DNA from: Phaeocystidibacter luteus
Lineage (GTDB): Bacteria; Bacteroidota; Bacteroidia; Flavobacteriales; Schleiferiaceae
DNA: 64,000 bases
Assembly (NCBI RefSeq): GCF_008933115.1
Contig: NZ_WBVO01000001.1
Coordinates: 682,001-746,000, forward strand
Reading direction: 5' to 3'
The notes under the pieces were generated by a model, which saw only the letters and a program-made list of their open reading frames with translations, searched no databases and was not told the DNA's origin. This document shows, in pieces, positions 50,948 to 59,661 of the stretch. Position 1 is the first letter of the stretch. Every line of letters begins with the position of its first letter. Both the position numbers and the translations under genes were made by a program.

Positions 50948-52119
50948 ACACCACTGAGGAAGAAGAACGTAGCGAGCGCGATAAATGCCATAGTGATTCC
51001 ACCTGACACAAAAGGAGTTTGATAGTGAATCTCGTAAAGGAGTCCTCCTACAAAAGGTCCAACCACTCGCGCAAGTGATGATACTCCTTGATTCACGCTC
51101 AAGATTGTTCCTTGTTCAGAACTACTTGATAAAGTAGAGAGCAAAGAACTCATGGTTGGTGTGAAGAAGGCCATTCCGAGAGACATACAAATGATGAAGA
51201 AGAACTCGTACGGAATGAAATATTCTTCTGGAACGAGGCTCAGGCCAGAGAGACCTACACCTACGAGTATGATACCGTAAACCAAGAGTCTCTTATCGGA
51301 CAAACGCTTCTGAAACCAGCCTATAAAGCCTCCTTGAATGATGAAGGCCACACTACCGATGAAGGCGAACATATACCCGACCTCTTTCTCTGTCAGATTG
51401 TAGATATTTTCCCAAAGCAATGCCGCCATGGCTTGCATCATGGCAAACGCTGACATGAAGACGAAGGTAATGAGCATCAAACCGCCAATGGCGCGTGTTC
51501 TTGAAGCGCGAATGATCTCCATTATAGGGTTCTTGAAAAGCGGCCTATTCACATCTCTCTTCACATTTTCAGGCTCTTTCAGGAATCTCCAAGCCAAAAG
51601 AACATTGGCAAATGAAATTCCGGCAGCGATGTATCCCACCCATGAGAATCCGAGCGACTCGTAAATAACTCCACCCAAGAAAGGCCCAATAACAAAGCCT
51701 AATCCGAATGCGGCACCGATGTATGCAAAGGCTCGCTTTCTGTTCTCTGGCGCAACCACATCACTGATATACGCTTGTGCAACACCGATGTTTGCACCGC
51801 CAATACCGCCCAGGCCTCGTGCTACTAGTAATAAAAGTAAGGTAGTAGCTTGGCTAAAGACCAAGTAACTAATTCCGGTGATCGTAGCGGTAATCACAAT
51901 CACGGGACGTCGACCTATGCGATCGCTAAGTCCACCAAGTAAAGGCGCAAACAAGAATTGCATGAGGGAAAAAATCCCGATGATAATTCCGATGAGGCTC
52001 TCAGAAAGTTCAAGCTGGTTTTCGGCATAGACAGGAAGAATGGGGATTATGAGTCCAACACCAATCAGGTCTACAAAGACCGTCAGAATGATAATTAGGA
52101 TTCCCTTGTTCTTAAACAA
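50923..52119 (-). CDS. MFS exporter, TetA/DHA1-like
   Basis: A 398-residue, 12-helix drug:proton antiporter family protein. Motif A is GGLSDRIGRRPV (about 61-72) and motif C is in the GFVIGPFLGG region of helix 5. Tetracycline and bicyclomycin exporters share this pattern, but the substrate cannot be told. It overlaps the end of rnz by eight bases, an odd but common operon partner. Confidence 0.88.
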   Translation of the reverse strand: MFKNKGILIIILTVFVDLIGVGLIIPILPVYAENQLELSESLIGIIIGIFSLMQFLFAPLLGGLSDRIGRRPVIVITATITGISYLVFSQATTLLLLLVARGLGGIGGANIGVAQAYISDVVAPENRKRAFAYIGAAFGLGFVIGPFLGGVIYESLGFSWVGYIAAGISFANVLLAWRFLKEPENVKRDVNRPLFKNPIMEIIRASRTRAIGGLMLITFVFMSAFAMMQAMAALLWENIYNLTEKEVGYMFAFIGSVAFIIQGGFIGWFQKRLSDKRLLVYGIILVGVGLSGLSLVPEEYFIPYEFFFIICMSLGMAFFTPTMSSLLSTLSSSSEQGTILSVNQGVSSLARVVGPFVGGLLYEIHYQTPFVSGGITMAFIALATFFFLSGVKEKSHAE

Positions 52120-53047
52120 CTTCTATGCTTTGGTGGTCCGCGCGAATGCGCATGTTATCGTGTCCAGCAATGACGTTTTGGAAGTATTGCTTCGACTCCG
52201 CCAAATGTACATCACGATTTGGATATCTCGAGGAATAATGACCTAGAATCAGGCAGCGTACCTGTGCTGCATGGGCGATTTGTGCGGCATCGCCAGCTGT
52301 GCTGTGCTTGGTTTGAGTAGCGAGATCTCTCTCAGCCTGAGTAAATGTAGCCTCGTGATAAAGCACATCAACTTCCGAAATCTCTTCTACCTTATCAGGG
52401 TTATAGCAGGTATCCGACCAGAATGCATACGAAAGAGGTCTCGGTGGATCCACAGTCAGTTTCGCATTGGGGATGACCTCCCCTTGTTCATTCTCCCAGT
52501 CCATGCCGCGCTGAACAGCAGCCCTTTCATGCTTAGGAACTCCGTATTTCTCAACCGCATCTCTATCTATACTCCTCGGGTTGTGCTTTTCTATAAACTT
52601 GAACCCAGTAGTGGCAATTCCGTGGATGAGCGGAATGGAGTACACTTCAACTTTATTCGTTTCCGCTACCAATTCTGCTTTATCTGGATTGGTAACATGA
52701 AACACAAGAGGATATGTCAACCATGTTTTTGATGCCTTCAGCTGAACATGAATAATTTCTTCTAGAGGTTTTGGGCCATAAATATGGAGCTCTTTCTTTC
52801 TGCGTTGCAGGTGAAAGCTAGAGATTAATCCAACCAGTCCGAAGTAATGATCCCCATGGAGGTGACTAATGAAGATGTGATTGATCCGGCCCGTTTTAAC
52901 TCTATGCCTACGAAGCTGCTGTTGAACTCCCTCACCGCAATCAATCAAAAAAAGCTGCTCACGCATGGTGAGCAGCTGACTTGTTGTATACTGTTCTGAA
53001 GTAGGTGTGGCTGAGGCGCAGCCGAGAATGATTAACTCAAAGGCCAT
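52112..53047 (-). CDS. rnz: ribonuclease Z
   Basis: tRNA 3' endonuclease of the metallo-beta-lactamase fold. At 311 residues the length is normal. Zinc ligands are in HLHGDH (62-67), with later histidines in LIHGIATTGF, EATF and GHYSSRY and the aspartate in FWSDT. It overlaps the T9SS gene upstream by 11 bases and the MFS gene downstream by eight, so three genes form one operon. Confidence 0.96.
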   Translation of the reverse strand: MAFELIILGCASATPTSEQYTTSQLLTMREQLFLIDCGEGVQQQLRRHRVKTGRINHIFISHLHGDHYFGLVGLISSFHLQRRKKELHIYGPKPLEEIIHVQLKASKTWLTYPLVFHVTNPDKAELVAETNKVEVYSIPLIHGIATTGFKFIEKHNPRSIDRDAVEKYGVPKHERAAVQRGMDWENEQGEVIPNAKLTVDPPRPLSYAFWSDTCYNPDKVEEISEVDVLYHEATFTQAERDLATQTKHSTAGDAAQIAHAAQVRCLILGHYSSRYPNRDVHLAESKQYFQNVIAGHDNMRIRADHQSIEVV

Positions 53048-53804
53048 CTCTTACAATCAAACGGCCGGTATGCACCTTTCCGTTTACACTGAATCTGTAG
53101 AGATACATGCCTTCTGGCCAATTTTCGCGGTTGATTTGAACGTTGTTTGTTCCTGCAGTTGACATACCTGTTTTACGCGTAACTACGCGACCTGTGATAT
53201 CCATCAACTCGAACTTCCACTGACGTGCAGTAGTCGTTTCAAACTTCACACGCACATGACTTTGTGCAGGGTTTGGTCCTACAACTGGCTCGGTGATAAG
53301 GTTTTCGATCAAGCTCACGCTGGCATCAACGGTGAGTTCAATGTACACAGAGAAGGTGTCTGAAATTGAGCCAAACTGACCGAGGTTAGCGAAGGCTTCA
53401 ATATCAGCCTCCATGAGCACTGTGCTTGTTGCGCTTGGTGACGTACCTGAGAAGATGAAACATCCGTCGGCACCACCTGGCCAAGAGCAATTGCCATTGT
53501 CACAGGCGTAGTTTAACCAAGAGGGCATGTTGCGAACGCCTAAAACGCGCATGGAATCAATATCTGCCGTAATAGTACCGCCTCCAAAGGCAATCGTGGT
53601 ATCACTTGGTACAACGATATGTAGGGTGTGTGAATAGCTTCTGTTGAAATTCACGGAAGGAAGCACATAAATCGTGTCGTTCTTCACAGAACCTCCGGCA
53701 GAAGGATAAATACCTGGGGAAGTGGTTGGTGGGTTTGGAGTACACTGCGCATAGGATGCGAGTGTTATTCCGAGTGCAAAGAGAGTGGTGTAGAGTTTTT
53801 TCAT
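53037..53804 (-). CDS. secreted protein with a T9SS C-terminal sorting domain
   Basis: A 255-residue protein with a signal peptide ending SYAQ (residue 19), a beta-rich middle (about 40-165) with cysteine pairs (NYACDNGNCSW) and a type A T9SS sorting domain (about 178-255): the VGPNPAQ opener, the W-x-x-G-x-Y segment (WPEGMYLYRF) and the terminal GRLIVRDG. Such proteins are exported across the outer membrane by the Bacteroidota-specific type IX system and fixed to the surface or released. Ligand unknown. It heads an operon with rnz and an MFS gene. Confidence 0.88.
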   Translation of the reverse strand: MKKLYTTLFALGITLASYAQCTPNPPTTSPGIYPSAGGSVKNDTIYVLPSVNFNRSYSHTLHIVVPSDTTIAFGGGTITADIDSMRVLGVRNMPSWLNYACDNGNCSWPGGADGCFIFSGTSPSATSTVLMEADIEAFANLGQFGSISDTFSVYIELTVDASVSLIENLITEPVVGPNPAQSHVRVKFETTTARQWKFELMDITGRVVTRKTGMSTAGTNNVQINRENWPEGMYLYRFSVNGKVHTGRLIVRDGL

Positions 53805-53822
53805 AAAGCGATCTTAACTAAT

Positions 53823-53830
53823 CAAATGTA
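53823..53830 (-). promoter_or_regulatory. -7 promoter box (TACATTTG) of the T9SS cargo-rnz operon
   Basis: Exact TAnnTTTG match on the minus strand, 18 bases before the start codon. Confidence 0.6.
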
Positions 53831-53843
53831 CGTATTAAATACG
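53831..53843 (-). repeat. perfect palindrome CGTATT-A-AATACG, possible operator
   Basis: Six-base arms around a single base, touching the -7 box on its upstream side. A repressor bound here would block the promoter. No regulator candidate is adjacent. Confidence 0.4.
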
Positions 53844-53888
53844 CGCTGAAGTGACGGTCAAATCCGCTTTTGCCAAACTTTATGAAAA

Positions 53889-54206
53889 TTATTCCTCGTT
53901 TTCTGAAAGCCAATCGAGGGCTTCTTGATGAGATTCCACCATTATGCATTCTTCACTGAATAGAAAATGGTGTGCACCTCGCATGATGAAAACCATGGCG
54001 TGTCCCTCTTCAAACCATTCATCTTGAACAGCCTCGAGTTCTTCGGGGTCTTCAATTACCTCGGGAGTTTTGAGGTTGATAAAGCAATTCTGAGGTTCTT
54101 GCTTCTTGAGAAGCGCGCGGAGTTGGTCTACATCAGATGCTCCAAACTCGTCGCCCCCAAAACGGAAGACGAGAATAGAATCCTTGATTTCGAACTTGAA
54201 AGACAT
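53889..54206 (-). CDS. STAS-like small protein, unknown function
   Basis: A 105-residue acidic protein with the alternating strand/helix pattern of STAS or anti-sigma-antagonist folds (MSFKFEIKDSILVFRFGGDEFG, then a CFINLKTPEVIEDPEEL segment). Homologues are often labelled ribonuclease Z in Flavobacteria, but no metal motif exists; the true rnz is at 52112. It starts eight bases after pyrB and is probably the last gene of that operon. No conserved phosphorylatable serine was identified. Confidence 0.7.
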   Translation of the reverse strand: MSFKFEIKDSILVFRFGGDEFGASDVDQLRALLKKQEPQNCFINLKTPEVIEDPEELEAVQDEWFEEGHAMVFIMRGAHHFLFSEECIMVESHQEALDWLSENEE

Positions 54207-54214
54207 ATTGAGCG

Positions 54215-55168
54215 TCAGCTAGATTGTTCTTCTGAGGAACGTACTCCTCTATTAGCCAATAAATATAATACGGCCATTCGAATTGCCACACCGTTTTCTA
54301 CTTGTTGTAGAATAAGTGCTTGTTCTGAGTCAGCAACTTCAGAAGTAATTTCAACTCCTCGGTTAATCGGCCCAGGGTGCATGATCGTGATAGGCTTCTC
54401 TAGGCGCTTTAGTCGCTCCATGTTTACCCCATATTGCATCGTATACTCGCGAATGCTCGGGAAATACTTGATGTCCATTCTTTCGTGCTGAACTCGAAGC
54501 ATGTTCGCCACATCGCACCATGCAAGGGCTTTGTCTAGATCCGTTTCCACCTTCACGCCCAGCGTGTGAATGTACTTCGGTAGAAGTGTGGACGGTCCGC
54601 ATACCATCACTTCGGCTCCCAACTTCTGAAGGCAGAAAATGTTGGAAAGTGCTACTCTTGAGTGAAGGATGTCTCCCACAATTACGACTTTCTTGCCATT
54701 GACATCTCCTAGACGTTCGCGGATAGAATAGGCGTCGAGCAATGCTTGCGTGGGATGTTCGTGTGTTCCGTCGCCTGCATTCACAATGGCTGCGTCGATA
54801 TGTTTACTGAGAAACTGTGCAGCACCAGGGTTAGGGTGACGCATAACCACCATATCGACTTTCATCGAAAGGATGTTATTTACGGTATCAATCAGTGTCT
54901 CTCCTTTTGAAACAGAGGACGATGATGCAGAAAAATTCACAACATCTGCGGAAAGCCTCTTCTCGGCGAGTTCAAAGCTTAATCGTGTCCTGGTACTATT
55001 CTCAAAGAACAGATTGGCAATGGTAATATCTCTGAGGGAAGGAACCTTCTTAATAGGGCGATTAATCACCTCTTTGAACTGGTCGGCCGTTTTAAAAATG
55101 AGTTGGATGTCGTCGGCAGTGACGTCCTTAATTCCCAGTAAATGGCTTACGCTCAGCTCACTCATCAT
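54215..55168 (-). CDS. pyrB: aspartate carbamoyltransferase catalytic subunit
   Basis: Joins carbamoyl phosphate and aspartate, the committed step of pyrimidine synthesis. 317 residues. The carbamoyl-phosphate loop FENSTRTRLSFE (about 54-65), HPTQALLDAY, and MHPGPINRGVEI are family marks. No regulatory pyrI subunit lies nearby. The first codon may be either of two adjacent methionines. It overlaps the end of pyrR by 11 bases and is followed by the STAS-like gene. Confidence 0.97.
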   Translation of the reverse strand: MMSELSVSHLLGIKDVTADDIQLIFKTADQFKEVINRPIKKVPSLRDITIANLFFENSTRTRLSFELAEKRLSADVVNFSASSSSVSKGETLIDTVNNILSMKVDMVVMRHPNPGAAQFLSKHIDAAIVNAGDGTHEHPTQALLDAYSIRERLGDVNGKKVVIVGDILHSRVALSNIFCLQKLGAEVMVCGPSTLLPKYIHTLGVKVETDLDKALAWCDVANMLRVQHERMDIKYFPSIREYTMQYGVNMERLKRLEKPITIMHPGPINRGVEITSEVADSEQALILQQVENGVAIRMAVLYLLANRGVRSSEEQSS

Positions 55169-55709
55169 TTCTACTTTGAACGATAGAAACTCGGTTCATT
55201 TCATCTGTATCATCCCATTCTACAAGTACTCGCTCAGAGGCGATGGAGTCGACTTGTCGACCCACATAATCGGGTTGAATAGGAAGTTCTCTGCTAAATC
55301 TTCGGTCTACAAGAACGAGAAGTTCGATTTCGGAAGGGCGTCCGAAAGAAAGCACTGCATCCAATGCTGCTCGGATAGATCTTCCGGTAAAGAGCACATC
55401 ATCCACAAAAACCACACGCTTGCCTTCGATGAGGAAGTCGATTCTTGTTTGGTTTGCCTTTAAGGGAGAATCTCTTCGACGAAAATCGTCGCGATAAAAA
55501 GTGGTATCCAGTCTGCCAGTAGGAATATCTGAAATGCCGTACTGTGACTTGAGGATATCTGAAAGTCTGGAGAGTAGTGGTAAACCGCGCGGTTGAAGGC
55601 TAATAAGAACGGTATTCTCGAAATCGGAATGGTTCTCAACGAGTTGGCAGGCCAGCCTGTTGAGGATGACGTCAATTTCCTTAGGGCCTATTAGATTCTT
55701 CGTAATCAT
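55158..55709 (-). CDS. pyrR: PyrR-type uracil phosphoribosyltransferase/regulator
   Basis: A 183-residue PRT-fold protein. The start at 55709 is chosen because residues upstream in the longer frame are not family-like and a -7 box (55721-55728) lies inside that extension. The PRPP motif VVFVDDVLFTGRSIRAAL lies near residue 97, and the SLQPRGLPLLSRLSD segment is typical. In Bacillus PyrR binds leader RNA and attenuates pyr operons; here the predicted leader is only about eight bases, so attenuation at this site is unlikely. Confidence 0.93.
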   Translation of the reverse strand: MITKNLIGPKEIDVILNRLACQLVENHSDFENTVLISLQPRGLPLLSRLSDILKSQYGISDIPTGRLDTTFYRDDFRRRDSPLKANQTRIDFLIEGKRVVFVDDVLFTGRSIRAALDAVLSFGRPSEIELLVLVDRRFSRELPIQPDYVGRQVDSIASERVLVEWDDTDEMNRVSIVQSRNDE

Positions 55710-55720
55710 AGTTCCGCTGG

Positions 55721-55728
55721 CGAAGATA
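55721..55728 (-). promoter_or_regulatory. possible -7 box (TATCTTCG) of the pyrR-pyrB operon
   Basis: Minus-strand TATCTTCG, the frequent one-base variant in this window, 11 bases before the chosen pyrR ATG. Confidence 0.45.
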
Positions 55729-55896
55729 GAAATAAATGTATCCGCAATTTGAAATTTATCTACTAGGGTTGAGATGGGATAATGAAAAACAGGTGGTTTC
55801 AAAAAAGAAAAAATACTGGAGACCGCTGTCGGAGAAATCAAACTTTACAAGTAAAAGTGTAGCTTTGAGGAGATGAACTCTTATATCTTTTCACAC

Positions 55897-56238
55897 ATGA
55901 AAAAAACGTGGTTGGCAATTTTTGCCGTAGCGGGAATGCTCGTAGCTTGTAACAATGCAGGTTCAGAAGGAGGAGAAGAAACGACTCCAGAAACTGAAAT
56001 GCAGGCTGAAAACGAAGGAACTGAAATGGAAGCTGATCATGCAGATCACGCAGATCACGCGGATCACGCTGACCATGCTGACGATGCTGAAGACATGTCT
56101 TCTGAAGAGCCAGCAAACGAAGTTGAAGAAACAATGGAAGAAGTTGAGAAGGCTGTTGAAAAAGGACAGGACAACTCTGAAGCCATGCAAACTGAAGTTC
56201 GCGAAGTACAAAGCGGTGAAGGTCTATCCAAGCGATAG
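55897..56238 (+). CDS. small lipoprotein with His-Ala-Asp repeats
   Basis: A 113-residue lipoprotein from the ATG at 55897 (a longer frame from 55873 adds eight residues). The acylated cysteine is C18 (LVACN). The mature protein is mostly acidic and low in complexity, with a central run of Asp-His-Ala triplets (about residues 47-64) and a helical EEVEKAVEKG region. The repeated histidines suggest metal binding (zinc, copper or nickel), but this is inference. Terminator follows. Confidence 0.8.
   Translation: MKKTWLAIFAVAGMLVACNNAGSEGGEETTPETEMQAENEGTEMEADHADHADHADHADHADDAEDMSSEEPANEVEETMEEVEKAVEKGQDNSEAMQTEVREVQSGEGLSKR
56035..56088 (+). repeat. nine-base tandem repeat coding Asp-His-Ala
   Basis: Five copies of GAY-CAY-GCN (56035-56079) and one degenerate copy (GAC-GAT-GCT to 56088). 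All repeat units are multiples of three and stay in frame, so copy number can change without breaking the gene. Confidence 0.85.
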
Positions 56239-56261
56239 AAAAACGGCTCTGAACAGATTGG

Positions 56262-56290
56262 AAGTCGCCCATTGTGGCGACTTTTTTATT
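56262..56290 (+). terminator. intrinsic terminator of the His-Ala-Asp repeat lipoprotein
   Basis: Perfect eight-base arms AAGTCGCC/GGCGACTT around a six-base loop, followed by a T-rich tract. Confidence 0.88.
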
Positions 56291-56318
56291 TGGTCATATT
56301 TTTGGAGTGTTATCTTCG
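56289..56318 (+). promoter_or_regulatory. promoter of the 182-residue outer-membrane gene (-33 TTTG, -7 TATCTTCG)
   Basis: TTTG at 56289-56292 and TATCTTCG at 56311-56318 are spaced 18 bases apart, near the expected 19. The box follows the preceding terminator immediately and predicts a leader of about 24 bases before the ATG at 56346. It is the best two-part match in the window to the Bacteroidota promoter. Confidence 0.6.
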
Positions 56319-56345
56319 TTTCAAATAAGACACAAACCACAACAT

Positions 56346-56891
56346 ATGCGATTTCTATTCACTCTATTGCTCTCCTCTGCTTCACTCCTATCCTTCGCTC
56401 AAGGCTTGAATTACTCTCCAGCCCGCCAGCTTGTTCGCTTAGATTTGGGAATGACCATCTTCAGCGATATCGATAAGGTCGGTGGCTACGCTGGTGCAGC
56501 ATATGAATACTCCTTTATGAATCACTTTGGGGCCGACGTTCATTTGAACACTTCACTTCATCACCCTACGGATTACATTGGAAACCACGCATCGCGTTGG
56601 GGAGTTGGACTCAATCTCATCGGTCGATTGTACGGATTGAAATCGCCATATGACGTTAAATTCACCGCTGGAGCACGATATGGATCTCACTTTTACACGG
56701 AGTTAGAAGAGCAGAACGGCGTTATTGTAGCAGTAGATGGTGAGCGTAGATCTGGATTCTACCCCGTTCTCGGAGCGGGTTACGAACAAAGACTAGGCGA
56801 TTGGTTACTCACTCTAGAATTCAATGTCGCTTTCGAAAGTAACGTGCAAACCTTCACCTCCCTTGCCATTGGAACAGGTTACCGCTTCTAA
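56346..56891 (+). CDS. outer-membrane beta-barrel protein, unknown function
   Basis: A 181-residue exported protein. The start at 56346 gives a typical signal peptide (MRFLFTLLLSSASLLSFAQ); the longer frame from 56274 begins in the terminator. The mature part has eight alternating strands (AAYEYSFMNHFGADVHL, LGAGYEQRLGDWLLTLEF) and ends in the aromatic strand LAIGTGYRF, as an eight-stranded OmpX/OmpW-like barrel would. No family was recognised. Confidence 0.72.
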   Translation: MRFLFTLLLSSASLLSFAQGLNYSPARQLVRLDLGMTIFSDIDKVGGYAGAAYEYSFMNHFGADVHLNTSLHHPTDYIGNHASRWGVGLNLIGRLYGLKSPYDVKFTAGARYGSHFYTELEEQNGVIVAVDGERRSGFYPVLGAGYEQRLGDWLLTLEFNVAFESNVQTFTSLAIGTGYRF

Positions 56892-56975
56892 CATTTTTTG
56901 TCAGAAAATATTTACGAGAAAGGGTTGTGAGGAAATGAATGCGTAAATTCAGTGTTAGACTCACGACAACCTAAC

Positions 56976-59582
56976 ATGAGACCTGCCGGAAAAACCGCTC
57001 TGATAACATTTGCCTTCGGGATTATTTGGATTTGGGGTAGTGACTTTTTGCTGTATATCCAATCGGATGAGCCGCACTTTCATTACGACGCTGCCTTTAA
57101 GGGCACTCTTTTCGTAATGATCATTGCTGTCATCATCTACCTACTAGTCCGCAACTACCAATACAAACTCCTGACTTCCGAGAAGAGCTATCGCAAGCTT
57201 TTTAACGACAGCCCGGAACCCATCATCATTATTCGACTTCAAGATGGCGTGATTCTAGACCTGAACCCAGCCGCCGTCACGTTTTATGAATATCCCAAAA
57301 ATGAGCTAGTTGGAGGCTCGATTGATGCCGTAAGAATTTCTGAAAAAGATCTTAGTGCAGGTACCGACCGACATGTTGCCCAAAGCGGTAGGAAGTATAC
57401 GGTAGATTTAAAAATCAATGAGCTCGTTTACCAAGGTGAGGATGCCTTGATTATCTCAATTCATGACGTCACTGAGCGCGAAGAACTCAAAAATGCGCTG
57501 CAACAACGGGAACGATTGTACAACGCACTAGTGAAGAGTGACCGTGCATATCTGATCCGCGTGAATATGGATGGGATCTACGAATTCGTCAACGAATCCT
57601 ACCAAAACGCCTTCAAACACATCAATAAGAACTTCGTAGGAATGTCCTACACCGAAACGGTTCACCCCGATGATATTCAAAAGTGTATTGAAGTAGGCCA
57701 GCAATGCATGGCTTCACCAAGCCGGATGGTTCCTGCCTCACTTCGCAAGCACGACGGAAAAGGTGGTTTTGTACGTACAACCTGGGAATACATAGCCATT
57801 CTTGATGAAGACGGAAAGGTCAAAGGGCTTCAAGGCCTCGGACGAGACGAAGCTGAACTCGATGCGGTTAAGTCAGCATTCCAAAAGAATGAAACCCGAA
57901 TAAATGTAATCTTGAACAGCATCAAGGATGGTTTCTTCATCCTTGATAAAGAGCTGAATGTCGAACTCGTAAACAACGCTTTTGCTGAACTCTTGAAAGC
58001 AAGTCCGGATGAACTCATTGGAAAACCTATTTCCGAGGTAATACCGAACTGGCAGAGCACAGTCTCCTCCATCGAGATTCCAAAGGCGCTTGCTGACAAT
58101 CAACTCCGACAATACGAGGCGTATAATCCGTTCTTCGACATGTGGCTAGAGATTAGCGCAGTACCGTTTGATGATGGAATGGCCGTGCTGTATCGAGATG
58201 TTTCAAAGAATAAAGAAAGCAAGTTGGCTATCGAGAAAAATGAAGCCAATCTCCAATCACTCATTAACAACACTCGTGATTTCATTTGGTCAATCGATAC
58301 AAATTATATCATTCTAACAAGCAACAAGTCAATACGCGATGCTGGCGAGAAAATTGGCGGCGGCGATCTTTCTCCAGGAAACACCGTACTCACAGAGCAA
58401 GGGGATGAAAATCTTTATCACCTATTCAAGAGTTCGTACGATAGAATGCTAAGAGGAGAACATGTTCAAGGAACCTATGATGTAAGTATTTTAGGCCTAG
58501 GTGTAGACTTGGTGACCTTTAATGGATCCCCCATCCGCGATAGCGATAATAACATTATTGGTGCAGCATGTTTCGCTCAAGATGTGACCGAACAGGAGGC
58601 TCAAAAAATTGCGCTCGATAAAGAGATTGAGAGATATAATATTATCGCCGCAGTTACCAAAGATGCCATTTGGGATTATGTGGTAAATAGCGATAAGCTG
58701 ACTTGGAGCACAGGATTAAAATCCTCCTACGGTTACGATCTCACTGAAACAGACCTGGATTGGTGGGGCGAAAGGGTTCACCCAGCAGATCAGCAAAAGG
58801 CTGTTGAAACCTTCGACAAAGCTCTTTCCTCGAGTTCTAATAGCTGGTCAAGTCAGTATCGTTTCAGAAAATCCAATGGCGAGTATGTTTGGGTGAACGA
58901 CCGTGGTCTGTTCATTCGTGACGAAGAGGATAATGCCGTCAGGGCTGTAGGCTCAATTCAAGATATTGACGAACTAGTGAAATCAAGAAAGGAGAATGAA
59001 ACACTTTCTCTTGCGGTAAGTCGTTCTTCAGTAGGCTTGATTATCACTGACCCAGAAGGAAAGATTGAATGGGTGAATAAGGCATTTGAAGAACTTACTG
59101 GTTATGAACTACCAGAACTTGTTGGACACAAGCCCGGGCAAATTCTCCAGGGTGAAAACTCAAGTCCAAAAGCCATAGAAGCAATGTCTAATGCCGTAAA
59201 GAATGGCGAAGACGTCACCACCGAAATCTTGAACTACCGAAAGGATAAAAGCACGTATTGGGTGCGTATGAGCATAAGCCCAATCCGAGAAAACGGTGAA
59301 ATTACGAGGTTCATGGCTCTGGCTACGGATATCACTATGGAGCGCGCCATCAATGCGAGGCTTATTCAGCAGAATGAAAACCTCAAGAAGATTGCGTTCA
59401 TCCTTTCGCATGAACTCAGAAAGCCGGTCAGCTCTATTCTTGGATTATTAGAGCTATTCGACGCAAAAGACACCGCAAACCCAATGAATGCAGATATCAT
59501 CAAATACATGCACAAGGCTACAAGTGAGCTAGATGAAATGGTTCACGAAATCATCCGTCAGTCTGCGTTGGTAGAAGAGTAA
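56976..59582 (+). CDS. multi-PAS protein with a lone C-terminal HisKA (DHp) domain
   Basis: An 868-residue protein. Two N-terminal membrane helices (about 8-26 and 40-58) are followed by about six PAS domains (roughly 75-195, 200-305, 315-430, 435-545, 555-675 and 680-800; recognisable YEYPKNELVGGS, ESYQNAFKHINKNFVG, GYELPELVGHKPGQIL). A HisKA-like helix carries SHELRKPVSSILGLLELF with the phosphorylatable histidine near 812. The protein ends about 57 residues later, and no HATPase domain exists in any frame before the next gene. The GTG at 56952 is an alternative start. It may dimerise with, or receive phosphate from, another kinase. Confidence 0.82.
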   Translation: MRPAGKTALITFAFGIIWIWGSDFLLYIQSDEPHFHYDAAFKGTLFVMIIAVIIYLLVRNYQYKLLTSEKSYRKLFNDSPEPIIIIRLQDGVILDLNPAAVTFYEYPKNELVGGSIDAVRISEKDLSAGTDRHVAQSGRKYTVDLKINELVYQGEDALIISIHDVTEREELKNALQQRERLYNALVKSDRAYLIRVNMDGIYEFVNESYQNAFKHINKNFVGMSYTETVHPDDIQKCIEVGQQCMASPSRMVPASLRKHDGKGGFVRTTWEYIAILDEDGKVKGLQGLGRDEAELDAVKSAFQKNETRINVILNSIKDGFFILDKELNVELVNNAFAELLKASPDELIGKPISEVIPNWQSTVSSIEIPKALADNQLRQYEAYNPFFDMWLEISAVPFDDGMAVLYRDVSKNKESKLAIEKNEANLQSLINNTRDFIWSIDTNYIILTSNKSIRDAGEKIGGGDLSPGNTVLTEQGDENLYHLFKSSYDRMLRGEHVQGTYDVSILGLGVDLVTFNGSPIRDSDNNIIGAACFAQDVTEQEAQKIALDKEIERYNIIAAVTKDAIWDYVVNSDKLTWSTGLKSSYGYDLTETDLDWWGERVHPADQQKAVETFDKALSSSSNSWSSQYRFRKSNGEYVWVNDRGLFIRDEEDNAVRAVGSIQDIDELVKSRKENETLSLAVSRSSVGLIITDPEGKIEWVNKAFEELTGYELPELVGHKPGQILQGENSSPKAIEAMSNAVKNGEDVTTEILNYRKDKSTYWVRMSISPIRENGEITRFMALATDITMERAINARLIQQNENLKKIAFILSHELRKPVSSILGLLELFDAKDTANPMNADIIKYMHKATSELDEMVHEIIRQSALVEE

Positions 59583-59585
59583 TTG

Positions 59586-59603
59586 TGTGGATTCACACTT
59601 TTA
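59586..59603 (+). terminator. weak hairpin terminator after the PAS gene
   Basis: GTGTG/CACAC arms with a GATT loop followed by four T residues, three bases past the stop. Short, but well placed. Confidence 0.4.
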
Positions 59604-59661
59604 ACATGCATTTGACACACTCAACTCATTGGAAGTGAGCGGAATTCTTTAAACTTGTTAC

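Noticed and set aside
53889-54206. Ribonuclease Z (short form)
   Set aside because: There is no HxHxDH motif. The true rnz is 52112-53047. The fold pattern is closer to STAS.
56035-56088. CRISPR-like or satellite repeat
   Set aside because: The repeat unit is nine bases, has no spacers and is in frame with a lipoprotein gene.
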